Source: Streptomyces rishiriensis (GTDB lineage: Bacteria > Actinomycetota > Actinomycetes > Streptomycetales > Streptomycetaceae). Taken from it: a DNA stretch of 64,000 nucleotides. The stretch spans positions 186,001 to 250,000 of the forward strand of contig NZ_BEWA01000016.1 of NCBI RefSeq assembly GCF_003112535.1, given 5' to 3'. Both the position numbers and the translations under genes were made by a program. Shown here in pieces: positions 8,445-15,698 of this stretch (positions are counted from its first letter, which is position 1; the number at the start of each line of letters is the position of its first letter). A model generated the notes under the pieces. It was not told where the DNA came from and made no database searches. It saw nothing but the letters and a program-made list of their open reading frames with translations.

Positions 8445-8547
8445 TGTACGGACGCAAAACAGGCATAAGGTATTTCGTGTTCTTACGGAACGCTGACGTC
8501 GCCCGTCGCATCCGTCGCGGGCGAGTTCCTGGTGTGAGACTCGGCAT
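8445..8547. promoter_or_regulatory. Divergent promoter region between GT operon and two-component system
   Basis: This 103-bp gap holds both promoters. It is locally richer in A/T (GCATAAGGTATTTCG) than its surroundings. An inverted repeat GTTC-TTACG-GAAC lies at 8479-8491 and is a plausible site for the adjacent OmpR-family regulator. No -35/-10 pair could be fixed with confidence. Confidence 0.4.
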
Positions 8548-9273
8548 GTGAAACGCGTACTCGTCGTCGATGACGACCCCACCGTCTCCGAGGTCGTCGC
8601 CGGATATCTCGACCGGGCGGGCTTCGCCGTGGACGTGGCCGCCGACGGTCCCACCGCTGTCGCCCAGGCCGCCCTCCGCAAGCCCGACCTGGTCGTGCTG
8701 GACCTGATGCTGCCCGGCATGGACGGACTGGAGGTCTGCCGCCGCATCCGCGCCACCGCGCCGCTACCGGTGATCATGCTGACCGCGCGGGGCGACGAGG
8801 AGGACCGCATCCTCGGCCTGGAGGTCGGCGCGGACGACTACGTCACCAAGCCCTTCAGCCCCCGGGAGCTGGTCCTGCGGGTGGAGTCCGTGCTGCGCAG
8901 GTCGAGCGCGCCGACCGCCGCGCGGGCCGCGACGGCGGAGCCGTGGCTGCGCTCCGGACCGCTCGCCCTGGACCCCACCGCCCGGCGCGTCACCCGCGAC
9001 GGCACCGAACTCGCCCTCACCATCCGCGAGTTCGACCTGCTGGAGTTCTTCATCCGGCACCCCGGCCGGGCGACGACCCGGGAGCAGTTGATGCAGCGGG
9101 TCTGGGGCTGGGAGTTCGGCGATCTGTCGACGGTCACCGTGCACGTGCGGCGGCTGCGCGAGAAGGTCGAGGACGACCCGGCCCGTCCGCGTCTGATCAG
9201 CACGGTGTGGGGCGTCGGCTACCGCTTCGATCCGCCCGGGAGCCCGGAAGGCGGGGTCGGCGATGGTCGGTGA
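8548..9273 (+). CDS. OmpR/PhoB-family response regulator
   Basis: A 241-residue protein with a GTG start. The receiver domain (1-120) has the acidic pair VVDDDP, the phospho-acceptor Asp in VVLDLMLPGMDG and the conserved Lys in VTKPFSP. Residues about 135-232 are a winged-helix DNA-binding domain (LTIREFDLLEFFIRHPG, VHVRRLREKVEDDP, VWGVGYRF). It overlaps the downstream histidine kinase gene by 11 bp. The divergent glycosylation operon shares its promoter region and is the obvious first candidate target. Confidence 0.95.
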   Translation: MKRVLVVDDDPTVSEVVAGYLDRAGFAVDVAADGPTAVAQAALRKPDLVVLDLMLPGMDGLEVCRRIRATAPLPVIMLTARGDEEDRILGLEVGADDYVTKPFSPRELVLRVESVLRRSSAPTAARAATAEPWLRSGPLALDPTARRVTRDGTELALTIREFDLLEFFIRHPGRATTREQLMQRVWGWEFGDLSTVTVHVRRLREKVEDDPARPRLISTVWGVGYRFDPPGSPEGGVGDGR

Positions 9274-10375
9274 CACGCTCCTCATAGCGCTCTACGCGGC
9301 GATCGGCGCGGCGGGCGCCGGACTCGTGGGCGCGGTGGCCCTGCGGGCGCTGCGCAACCGGTCCGTCTCGGTGTCCCTGGCCGTGGTCGCCGCCGTCACC
9401 GTGGCGGCGATGCTCGCCGGGACCATGCTGGTGTCGCGCGCGATGTTCCTCTCCGAGCACGACCTGTGGGTGGTGACGATGGTCTGCTCGATGGCCGCGG
9501 CCGTCTCGCTCGTCGTGGCGCTGCTCCTGGGCCGCAGTGTCGTCAGAGGGAGCCGGGAGCTGGCGGAGGCCACGCGCGCCCTCGGGGAGGACGGCAGCTT
9601 CATTCCGCCGGCCGCCGCGCCCACCGCCGAACTCGCTCAACTGAGCCGCCAGCTGGCCGCCACCAGCACCAAGCTGGCCGCCTCCCGGGAACGGGAGCGG
9701 ACCCTCGAGGCCTCTCGGCGTGAACTGGTCGCCTGGATCTCGCACGACCTGCGCACCCCGCTGGCCGGTCTGCAGGCGATGACCGAGGCCCTTGAGGACG
9801 GCATGGTCGACGATCCCCGCGTCTACCTCACCCGCATCCGTGCGGAGGTCGGCCGTATGAGCGGCATGGTCGGCGACCTGTTCGAACTGTCCCGTATCCA
9901 GGCCGGCGTACTCGCCCTCTCGCCGACCCGGATGTCCGTCTACGACCTCGTCGGCGACGCCATCGCCGGAGTCGACGCGCTGGCCAGAGAACACGGGGTG
10001 CGGCTCGTGGGCCACGGGGTCGACGCCGTGCCGGTGGAGGTCGACGGCCGCGAGATGTCCCGTGTCCTGGCCAACCTGCTCGTCAACGCGATCCGCCGCA
10101 CGCCCGCGGACGGCACGGTCGCCGTCTCGGCGCACCGCGAGGCCGACCGCGTCGTGCTGTCGGTGACCGACGGCTGCGGCGGGATCGCCCCCGAGGACCT
10201 GCCCCGCGTCTTCGACACCGGCTGGCGCGGCACCGACGCCCGCACCCCGCCGGCCGGCGCGGGGCTCGGCCTGGCCATCGTGCGCGGCATCGTGGAGGCC
10301 CACCAGGGACGCGCGGCGGTGTGCAACGTGCCGGGCGGCTGCCGGTTCGAGGTGCATCTGCCCGCGGTGGTCTGA
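9263..10375 (+). CDS. Membrane sensor histidine kinase
   Basis: A 370-residue kinase with three N-terminal TM segments (about 6-30, 36-62 and 70-95) and very little extracytoplasmic sequence, so it probably senses within or near the membrane. A HisKA domain follows with the H-box WISHDLRTPLAG (His near residue 158), then HATPase_c with N-box NLLVNAIRR, G1 DGCGGIAPEDL and G2 GAGLGLAIVRG. It is the partner of the overlapping response regulator. Its last residues, FEVHLPAVV, are encoded by the first unit of a tandem repeat that continues past the stop codon. Confidence 0.95.
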   Translation: MVGDTLLIALYAAIGAAGAGLVGAVALRALRNRSVSVSLAVVAAVTVAAMLAGTMLVSRAMFLSEHDLWVVTMVCSMAAAVSLVVALLLGRSVVRGSRELAEATRALGEDGSFIPPAAAPTAELAQLSRQLAATSTKLAASRERERTLEASRRELVAWISHDLRTPLAGLQAMTEALEDGMVDDPRVYLTRIRAEVGRMSGMVGDLFELSRIQAGVLALSPTRMSVYDLVGDAIAGVDALAREHGVRLVGHGVDAVPVEVDGREMSRVLANLLVNAIRRTPADGTVAVSAHREADRVVLSVTDGCGGIAPEDLPRVFDTGWRGTDARTPPAGAGLGLAIVRGIVEAHQGRAAVCNVPGGCRFEVHLPAVV

Positions 10376-10479
10376 GGTGCATCTGCCCGCGGTGGCGGGT
10401 GGTCTGAGGTGCGCCTGCTGTCGGTGGTCCGGGTGCGCCTGGCGCCGGTGGTGCGAGGTGCGCCTGCCGCCGGTGGTGC
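10349..10479 (+). repeat. Five-copy ~25-bp tandem repeat continuing out of the kinase 3' end
   Basis: Units start at 10349, 10374, 10406, 10431 and 10455, each a variant of GAGGTGCRYCTGCCGCCGGTGG. The first copy encodes EVHLPAVV and contributes the T of the histidine-kinase stop codon. The later copies are diverged and contain no further kinase sequence. It looks like local slippage of the gene tail. Confidence 0.8.
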
Positions 10480-10491
10480 GAGGACGACGAC

Positions 10492-10529
10492 GGCGGGCCG
10501 GCCCGGTGGGAGACCCGGGCCGGCCCGCC
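10492..10529. terminator. Strong bidirectional hairpin terminator
   Basis: GGCGGGCCGGCCCGG and CCGGGCCGGCCCGCC form a perfect 15-bp stem around an 8-nt loop. It lies between the convergent histidine kinase and epimerase genes, where it would end transcription from both sides. There is no U-tract, as is usual in streptomycetes. Confidence 0.85.
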
Positions 10530-10557
10530 ATGGCCGTCGTGGAGCGGGCGGGCGACG

Positions 10558-11619
10558 TCACCCGGCCCGCAGCGGCGCCGAGGCGAACTCCGTCATGCCT
10601 TCCGCGAAGGGGACCTGCGGCTTCCAGCCCGACTCGTCGCGCAGCCGCTGGGAGGACGCCGTGATGTGGCGGACGTCGCCGAGCCGGTACTCCCCCGTGA
10701 CGACCGGCGTCGGCCCGCCGTAGGCCTCGGCCAGCGCACCGGCCATCTCCCCCACCGTGTGCGGCTCTCCGCTTCCGACGTTGTACGCCCGCAGGCCACC
10801 GTCCGAGGAGCCGCCCGGAGTGTCCAGGCCGTCCAGGGCCGCGAGATTGGCGCCCGCGACATCGCGGACGTGCACGAAGTCCCGGCGTTGGCCGCCGTCC
10901 TCGAAGACGCGCGGAGCCTCGCCGCGCGAGAGCGCGGAGCGGAACAAGGAGGCGACGCCCGCGTAGGGCGTGTCCCTGGGCATTCCCGGGCCGTACACGT
11001 TGTGGTAGCGCAGGGCGGCGACCCGCCCTGCGGTCGCCCGCGCCCAGGCGGCGGCCAGATGCTCCTGGGCCAGCTTGGTGGCCGCGTACACGTTGCGCGG
11101 ATCGGCCGGGGCGTCCTCCCCCACCAGGCCGGCCGCCAGCGGCTCCCCGCAGTGCGGACACGGCGGCTCGAAGCCGCCCGCCTCCAGATCGGCCTCCCGA
11201 CGCGGACCGGGCCGTACGACGCCGTGCCGGGAGCACTCGTACCGTCCCTCGCCGTACACCACCATCGAACTCGCCAGCACCAGGCGCCGCAGGCCCGCTT
11301 CGGCCATTCCGGCCAGGAGCACGGCGGTGCCGAGGTCGTTGCAGCCCACGTAGTCCGGGGCGTCGGCGAAGTCCTTGCCGAGTCCGACCATCGCGGCCTG
11401 GTGGCAGACGGCGTCCACCCCCCGCAGGGCGTCGGCCACCGCGTCCTTGTCGCGGACGTCGGCGTGTCGCCAGTCCGTCCCGTCGGGAATCTCGGGCGCT
11501 GTGCGGTGGGCGGCGGGCAGCAGTGCGTCGAGGACGCGGACCTCGTGCCCGGCGCCCAGGAAAGCGGTGACGATGTGCGAGCCGATGAAGCCCGCCCCTC
11601 CAGTGACCAGGATCAACAT
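10558..11619 (-). CDS. NAD-dependent nucleotide-sugar epimerase/dehydratase with Cys-rich insertion
   Basis: A 353-residue extended short-chain dehydrogenase. It has the N-terminal Rossmann motif VTGGAGFIGSH, the catalytic Ser region LASSMVVYGEG and YAATK (Tyr and Lys), with LRYHNVYGPGM near the substrate pocket. Between them is an insertion with YECSRHG and FEPPCPHCGEPL, which supplies Cys, His, Cys and Cys residues that could bind zinc. I recall such insertions in dTDP-L-rhamnose 4-epimerase-like enzymes, so a 4-epimerase role is plausible but unproven. It probably supplies activated sugar for the nearby glycosyltransferases. Confidence 0.88.
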   Translation of the reverse strand: MLILVTGGAGFIGSHIVTAFLGAGHEVRVLDALLPAAHRTAPEIPDGTDWRHADVRDKDAVADALRGVDAVCHQAAMVGLGKDFADAPDYVGCNDLGTAVLLAGMAEAGLRRLVLASSMVVYGEGRYECSRHGVVRPGPRREADLEAGGFEPPCPHCGEPLAAGLVGEDAPADPRNVYAATKLAQEHLAAAWARATAGRVAALRYHNVYGPGMPRDTPYAGVASLFRSALSRGEAPRVFEDGGQRRDFVHVRDVAGANLAALDGLDTPGGSSDGGLRAYNVGSGEPHTVGEMAGALAEAYGGPTPVVTGEYRLGDVRHITASSQRLRDESGWKPQVPFAEGMTEFASAPLRAG

Positions 11620-11672
11620 GCCACCGACGGTAGGGGCCGCCGCCCGCTCGTGGGCCGTTCGGCTCGCGGACG

Positions 11673-12296
11673 TCAGGGGTTCGTAAGCCTTTCCGGCTCC
11701 CGCACCCGGCCGGCAGGCCGGGCCGCCGCCGCGACCGTCAGCAGGGCGAAGGCCACGGCGAAGCCCAGCATGGTGAACACGCCCCTCGGCCAGAAGATGT
11801 GGCTGTCGGCGAACGACCAGCAGGCGGCGAACAGGACGACCGCGCCCGGCAGGATCCGCGCACCGTGCCGCCGCCACAGCACCGCGCAGCCGGCGAGCGA
11901 GGCGACGGCCAGCCCGTACACGCCGGTCCGGCCCAACTGGTCGCCGGTGGCGAAGAGCCGCCCGGCCGCCCCGTGGACGCCGTGGTCGACCACCGTCCCG
12001 GCGGAGATGCCCGCCACCGCGTCCAGACCGGAGTAGTACGCGGCGAAGCAGGCGCAACCGGCCCAGGCGAGCACCGTCAGGGCCCCGTCCGCATCCCGGC
12101 GCGGCCTTCCCCACAAAGGGACGACCAGGCCGAGGACGAGAAGGGGGAAGACGGGCAGCAGGGCGATGTGCAGTCCGGCCCAGTCACCCGCCGTCGCCGG
12201 GGTCAGATGCCGGGGATGCACCAGGCCCGCGGCGGCCAACAGCAGCGGAGGGGCAGTGACCAGGGCCGTGACGCGCGCGGTACGCAGAGATCGCAT
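11673..12296 (-). CDS. Integral membrane protein of unknown function
   Basis: A 207-residue protein with about six hydrophobic helices (for example LHIALLPVFPLLVLGLVVPL, VYGLAVASLAGCAVLW, ILPGAVVLFAACWSFAD) and a basic, disordered C-terminus. I do not recognise the family. It is transcribed in the same direction as the downstream epimerase (53-bp gap) and follows a 24-bp tandem-repeat tract. No catalytic motif is visible. Confidence 0.7.
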   Translation of the reverse strand: MRSLRTARVTALVTAPPLLLAAAGLVHPRHLTPATAGDWAGLHIALLPVFPLLVLGLVVPLWGRPRRDADGALTVLAWAGCACFAAYYSGLDAVAGISAGTVVDHGVHGAAGRLFATGDQLGRTGVYGLAVASLAGCAVLWRRHGARILPGAVVLFAACWSFADSHIFWPRGVFTMLGFAVAFALLTVAAAARPAGRVREPERLTNP

Positions 12297-12453
12297 CCGC
12301 CCACGCTAGGGGGCCCGGCAGCGCACCGACCGGGTCGCCCGGTACGCGTAAGACACCCGTAAGACGTCGTGCCCCAGGGCGGATCCGGCGGTGCGCCCGG
12401 CGGTGGTTGGCGGCGCACATGGCGGCGCGTCGGCGGCCCACATGACGGCGCGT

Positions 12454-12574
12454 CCCACGACACGCAGGCGACGCGTCCGTCCCACGACACGCATGGCTTC
12501 GCTTCCCATGACACGCATGGCGACGCTTCCCACGACACGCCTGGCGACGCGTCCGACGACGCATGGCGGCGCTT
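12454..12574. repeat. 24-bp tandem repeat (minisatellite), about five copies
   Basis: Three consecutive 24-bp units start at 12481, 12505 and 12529 on the pattern CCCACGACACGCATGGCGAC plus a variable end. They are flanked by a 27-bp variant (12454) and a 22-bp variant (12553). It fills most of the roughly 300-bp gap between two membrane-protein genes. There are no unique spacers, so this is not a CRISPR array. One frame would encode 8-residue repeats, but there is no sign of translation. Confidence 0.85.
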
Positions 12575-12594
12575 CCGACGGCTGGACCGGCTCG

Positions 12595-12999
12595 TCACCG
12601 ACCAGGCCGACGACGTCTGCGCGCGAACCCCCGCGCGGCCGCCCACAGCGCCGTCACCGTGGCCACGGCCACCAGTGAGATCAGCCAGTTGCGCGGATAG
12701 TCCAGCGGCAGCACCGACGGGTTGGCCGTCCTCCCCGGTCGCAGCAGCACGGGCAGTGCCACCGCCGTCAGCGCGCCCGCGACGAGGAGGGCCCCGCGCA
12801 CCGGCCCCCGGCTGCCGCCCCGCACCAGCACCAGCCCGACCAGCAGCACCACGGGCGCGAGCACCAGGTCGTGCAGGAGGGCCGCCCCTCCCAGCCAGAC
12901 GAGCACATCCGTCGGATCGCGCACGTCCGTCAGCAGCGACGCCCCGACGGCCATGAGCGCCACACCGGCCGTACCCACCAGCACCCGCAGCGCCTTCAC
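12595..12999 (-). CDS. Small membrane protein coupled to the molybdoenzyme gene
   Basis: A 134-residue protein from a GTG start at 12999 that overlaps the stop of the upstream molybdoenzyme gene (GTGA). It has about four TM segments (LVGTAGVALMAVGASLL, VLVWLGGAALLHDLVLAPVVLLVGLV, GALLVAGALTAVALPVLL, LISLVAVATVTALWAA) and an Arg-rich C-terminus. Tight coupling suggests it is an accessory or anchor for the oxidoreductase. No family could be assigned. Confidence 0.8.
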   Translation of the reverse strand: MKALRVLVGTAGVALMAVGASLLTDVRDPTDVLVWLGGAALLHDLVLAPVVLLVGLVLVRGGSRGPVRGALLVAGALTAVALPVLLRPGRTANPSVLPLDYPRNWLISLVAVATVTALWAAARGFARRRRRPGR

Positions 13000-14132
13000 G
13001 TCGTCACCTCCAGTCGGCCCACCCATTTGGTCTGCAGCACACCCGGCCGGTCGGGGGCGATGAGCCGCGCCGGATATCCGTGGTCGGGGTCGAGTTCCTC
13101 GCCGTTGAGACGCAGGGCGAGCAGGGTCAGCGGGTCACGGGCGTGCTCATGGCCCATCTCCGACACCCGGTAGCCGCCCCTCAGCTGCAAGGAGACGACC
13201 CGCACCCGCGCGTGGGCCGGCGCGCCCGCACGCTCCAGCAGGTCCACGACGCGAACGCCGCCCCAGCGCGCCGACTTGCTCCATCCCTCCACACAGGCGA
13301 TCGGCAGCTCCACCTCGTGCTGCGGCAGAGCGCGCAACTCGTCCAGGGTGAGGGTGTAGGACCGCGGACCGGCGACCACCAGCCGGTACGCCTCGTCGGC
13401 GATCCGGCCGACACCGGCCGCCGCGGCCGTCCGGTTCACCGGCAGCGACTGCGGCCCCTTGTCCGGATCCCGGGGTGCGAACAGCAGGAAGTCCTTCAGC
13501 GGGGTGAACGACTGGCCCACGGTGGTGAGCGTGACGGCTCCGACCGCGGCGCCCACCGCGGCCAGCAGCGAGCGCCGGTCGGGGCCGTCCTCGACGGGCA
13601 GGGCGAGCGTGCCGGGTGATCGGCGGCTCCAGTGCGCACCGATCTCCGGCGCCTTGACCGCCACGTGCAGCGCCAGCGCCCCGAACACGATCCAGGCCAC
13701 CGCGTAGTGCACCGGCACGAACGAGAAGGGCCACGGATACCACTGCGCCGTGTTCAGCAGCCCGGTCGCCAGCTCGAAGACGGCGCCGGCGACCAGCACC
13801 CCCACCGACAGCCGCTCCAGGGCGTGCTTGACCGACCTCAGCGGCGGCCAGGCGAACAGCCGCGGATACACCGTCCACAGCTTGGCCAGCAGCAGCGGGA
13901 TGGCCGCGATGCCGGACGCGACGTGCAGGCCCTGCGTGAGCCGGTACCCCCAGACCGGGCGGCTCGGGATGTCGTCGGCCAGCCAGCCGGGCGGATGCTG
14001 CATGAAGTGGCTGATCAGCCCGGTAACGAAGCACACCGCGAACGCCACCCCCAGCCAACGGCCGATGGAGGTCGCCGTGCGGGGATCGTGCAACCGGCCC
14101 CGGAACGCCGGCGGAGACACGTGCAGTTTCAT
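12996..14132 (-). CDS. Membrane-anchored sulfite-oxidase-type molybdopterin oxidoreductase
   Basis: A 378-residue protein. Residues 1-180 hold about four TM helices with several histidines (FVTGLISHFMQHPPGW, LTQGLHVASGI, FVPVHYAVAWIVFGALALHV), resembling a di-haem cytochrome b-like anchor. Residues about 215-378 are a sulfite-oxidase (MsrP/YedY-like) molybdopterin domain: the ligand Cys sits in PIACVEGWSKSARWGGVRV, followed by VVSLQLRGGYRVSEM, DHGYPARLIAPDRPG and KWVGRLEV. Joining the anchor and catalytic domain in one chain would let electrons pass directly to or from the quinone pool (inference). The substrate is unknown. Confidence 0.87.
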   Translation of the reverse strand: MKLHVSPPAFRGRLHDPRTATSIGRWLGVAFAVCFVTGLISHFMQHPPGWLADDIPSRPVWGYRLTQGLHVASGIAAIPLLLAKLWTVYPRLFAWPPLRSVKHALERLSVGVLVAGAVFELATGLLNTAQWYPWPFSFVPVHYAVAWIVFGALALHVAVKAPEIGAHWSRRSPGTLALPVEDGPDRRSLLAAVGAAVGAVTLTTVGQSFTPLKDFLLFAPRDPDKGPQSLPVNRTAAAAGVGRIADEAYRLVVAGPRSYTLTLDELRALPQHEVELPIACVEGWSKSARWGGVRVVDLLERAGAPAHARVRVVSLQLRGGYRVSEMGHEHARDPLTLLALRLNGEELDPDHGYPARLIAPDRPGVLQTKWVGRLEVTT

Positions 14133-14179
14133 GTCCCCATCCCACCTGCGCGCATGGCCGGTGCGGAACCATGAAACCC

Positions 14180-14767
14180 TTACGGAACAGGGACGTCCCG
14201 TCGGCACGACACGTGCGGCCGGGGCGCAGCACGCGGTGCATCCCGGTCAGGTCGGCGTGGACGTCCAGCTCTGTCGCAACTGCTCCAACGGACCGGACCG
14301 CATTCATCGACGATCACGGTCGGCTCCGACAGGAAGACATCCCGGTCGACCGGTCCGTAGGCCACGTTGAACGTGTCGAGCCAATACGACCAGCCGCGGA
14401 TCCCCAGGGCGCTGGTGAACCGGTAGTTCAACTGCCAGCGGACCCACTGCACGGGGAGAAGCCGGACCGCCGGCGGCCTGCGCGGCCGGGGCGGCAACCC
14501 GAAGAGCGGCTCCACCCGGGCGAACACCCTGAGCCGGTCATGTTCGTCCCGCAGGCTGACGCCTGTCTCACGCAGATCCTTGTGGCCCGGACGCGGCTCA
14601 AAGCCGTCGCGCTCGGACATCTCGACGAAGTGGGCGGACCCGGAACTCGTCTCGGGCAACCGAAAGCCGTTCGGCGCCGCGTTCCTTCGGACAGCGGCCT
14701 CCCCGCCCCGGGACCGCTTCGTCCAGGACGTCTTGACCCACTGCACCGTGATGTCCACTCGCTCCAC
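14180..14767 (-). CDS. Hypothetical protein with aromatic WxxxYRF / WSYWLDTFNVAYGP motifs
   Basis: The frame encodes a plausible protein core: VRWQLNYRFTSALGIRGWSY and LDTFNVAYGPVDRDVFLSEP, rich in aromatic residues and unlike chance translation of GC-rich DNA. The reading frame is open to 14953, but the N-terminal 60 codons look non-genic, so GTG starts at 14767 or 14758 are preferred (about 192-195 residues). The C-terminal 35 residues after DECGPVR look low-quality and may be past a frameshift. The opposite-strand frame looks like antisense. No function is inferred. Confidence 0.45.
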   Translation of the reverse strand: MERVDITVQWVKTSWTKRSRGGEAAVRRNAAPNGFRLPETSSGSAHFVEMSERDGFEPRPGHKDLRETGVSLRDEHDRLRVFARVEPLFGLPPRPRRPPAVRLLPVQWVRWQLNYRFTSALGIRGWSYWLDTFNVAYGPVDRDVFLSEPTVIVDECGPVRWSSCDRAGRPRRPDRDAPRAAPRPHVSCRRDVPVP

Positions 14768-14811
14768 CAGCCCTTCGCCCGGAGCCCAGTGCTCCGACCG
14801 GAACCGATCTT

Positions 14812-14838
14812 CCGAACAGTTCGAACAGTCCGAACAGT
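14812..14838. repeat. 9-bp direct repeat, three copies
   Basis: CCGAACAGT, TCGAACAGT and CCGAACAGT lie in direct succession just upstream of the hypothetical gene at 14180-14767. They fall in the likely promoter or leader of that gene and could be an operator or simple slippage. Confidence 0.55.
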
Positions 14839-14971
14839 CCTGACGGGACTCCTTCTTCGAAAGGCCGTCCTGCCGACGGTTCCCGCTCCCCCGCCATAGA
14901 GCTGTTCTGTCGTCACCACACCCATCGAATAAGGGAGTTGAGCAGGACAGCACCCCTGTTACGGTGATCCG

Positions 14972-15406
14972 ATGACATCGATCAGGCAGTTCCAGGTCAC
15001 CTTCGACTGCGCAGAACCCGAGCGCGTCGCTCGCTTCTGGTGCGAGGTGCTGGGGTACGTCGTGCCGCCGCCACCGGAGGGGTTCGACACTTGGGACGCC
15101 TTCGACCGCTCGCTGCCGCCCGGGGAACGCGGGGCATGGTTCGCATGCAGCGATCCCTCAGGCGTGGGCCCGCGACTGTTCTTCCAGCGCGTCCCCGAAG
15201 GCAAGACCGCCAAGAACCGGGTGCATCTCGACGTGCGGGTCGGCACCGGACTCGTGGGGGAAGAGCGGCTGGCCGTGCTCCAGGCCGAATGCGCACGACT
15301 GGTCGCGCTCGGCGCGACATGCGTACAGGTCCTCCTCGCCGACGAGGACAACGAGTCCTGTATCGCGATGCAGGACATCGAGGGCAACGAATTCTGCGTC
15401 GACTGA
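14972..15406 (+). CDS. VOC-family (glyoxalase-like) protein
   Basis: A 144-residue protein with the glyoxalase/bleomycin-resistance fold. The first beta-alpha-beta module contains VTFDCAEPERVARFWCEVLGY and LFFQRVPEGKTAKNRVHLDV; the second ends MQDIEGNEFCVD with the conserved terminal Glu. The subgroup resembles the glyoxalase-like domain common as single-domain proteins in actinomycetes. The substrate is unknown. The ATG at 14972 is the only sensible start. Neighbours give no functional context. Confidence 0.9.
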   Translation: MTSIRQFQVTFDCAEPERVARFWCEVLGYVVPPPPEGFDTWDAFDRSLPPGERGAWFACSDPSGVGPRLFFQRVPEGKTAKNRVHLDVRVGTGLVGEERLAVLQAECARLVALGATCVQVLLADEDNESCIAMQDIEGNEFCVD

Positions 15407-15698
15407 GCATCCGTGATGCCGGGATTCCGCTGCTGACCGGGCTCGCCGCCCAGCGCCACGGCCAGGCAGTCCTGCTCCGTGCCCTGACTCGCGCCGAGCG
15501 GGGGTCGTCTGCTGTCAACGTGTTCTGAGCGCGCCCCTGCGACAGTGCGTCGGCGGGTTCGGCGGGCCGCGCGTTGCGGTGGCCGCCGAGCAGGGCGAGC
15601 CGCTTCCTCCCGGGGTGTCCCGGGGCTGGCCTGGGTGTCATCGTGCCAGGTCAGTACGATGCGTGCGCACACTTGCGCGAGCGCGAAGGACGTCCCCC
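15407..15698 (+). other. Intergenic stretch, no gene recognised
   Basis: About 290 bp between the VOC gene and the next membrane protein. Frames here read as Arg/Gly/Ala-rich antisense-type sequence. Near its 3' end GAAGGA at 15685-15690 is the ribosome-binding site that fixes the TTG start at 15699. I see no RNA gene or repeat. Confidence 0.5.

Noticed and set aside
12454..12574. CRISPR-like array
   Set aside because: Units are directly adjacent with no unique spacers, and no cas genes are present.
14812..14838. LexA/SOS box (GAAC...GTTC words)
   Set aside because: The GAAC-A-GTTC spacing is 1 bp rather than 4, and the words are explained by a simple 9-bp tandem repeat.
14171..14899. Plus-strand 242-codon frame
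   Set aside because: It runs opposite the more protein-like minus-strand frame and reads as antisense text.
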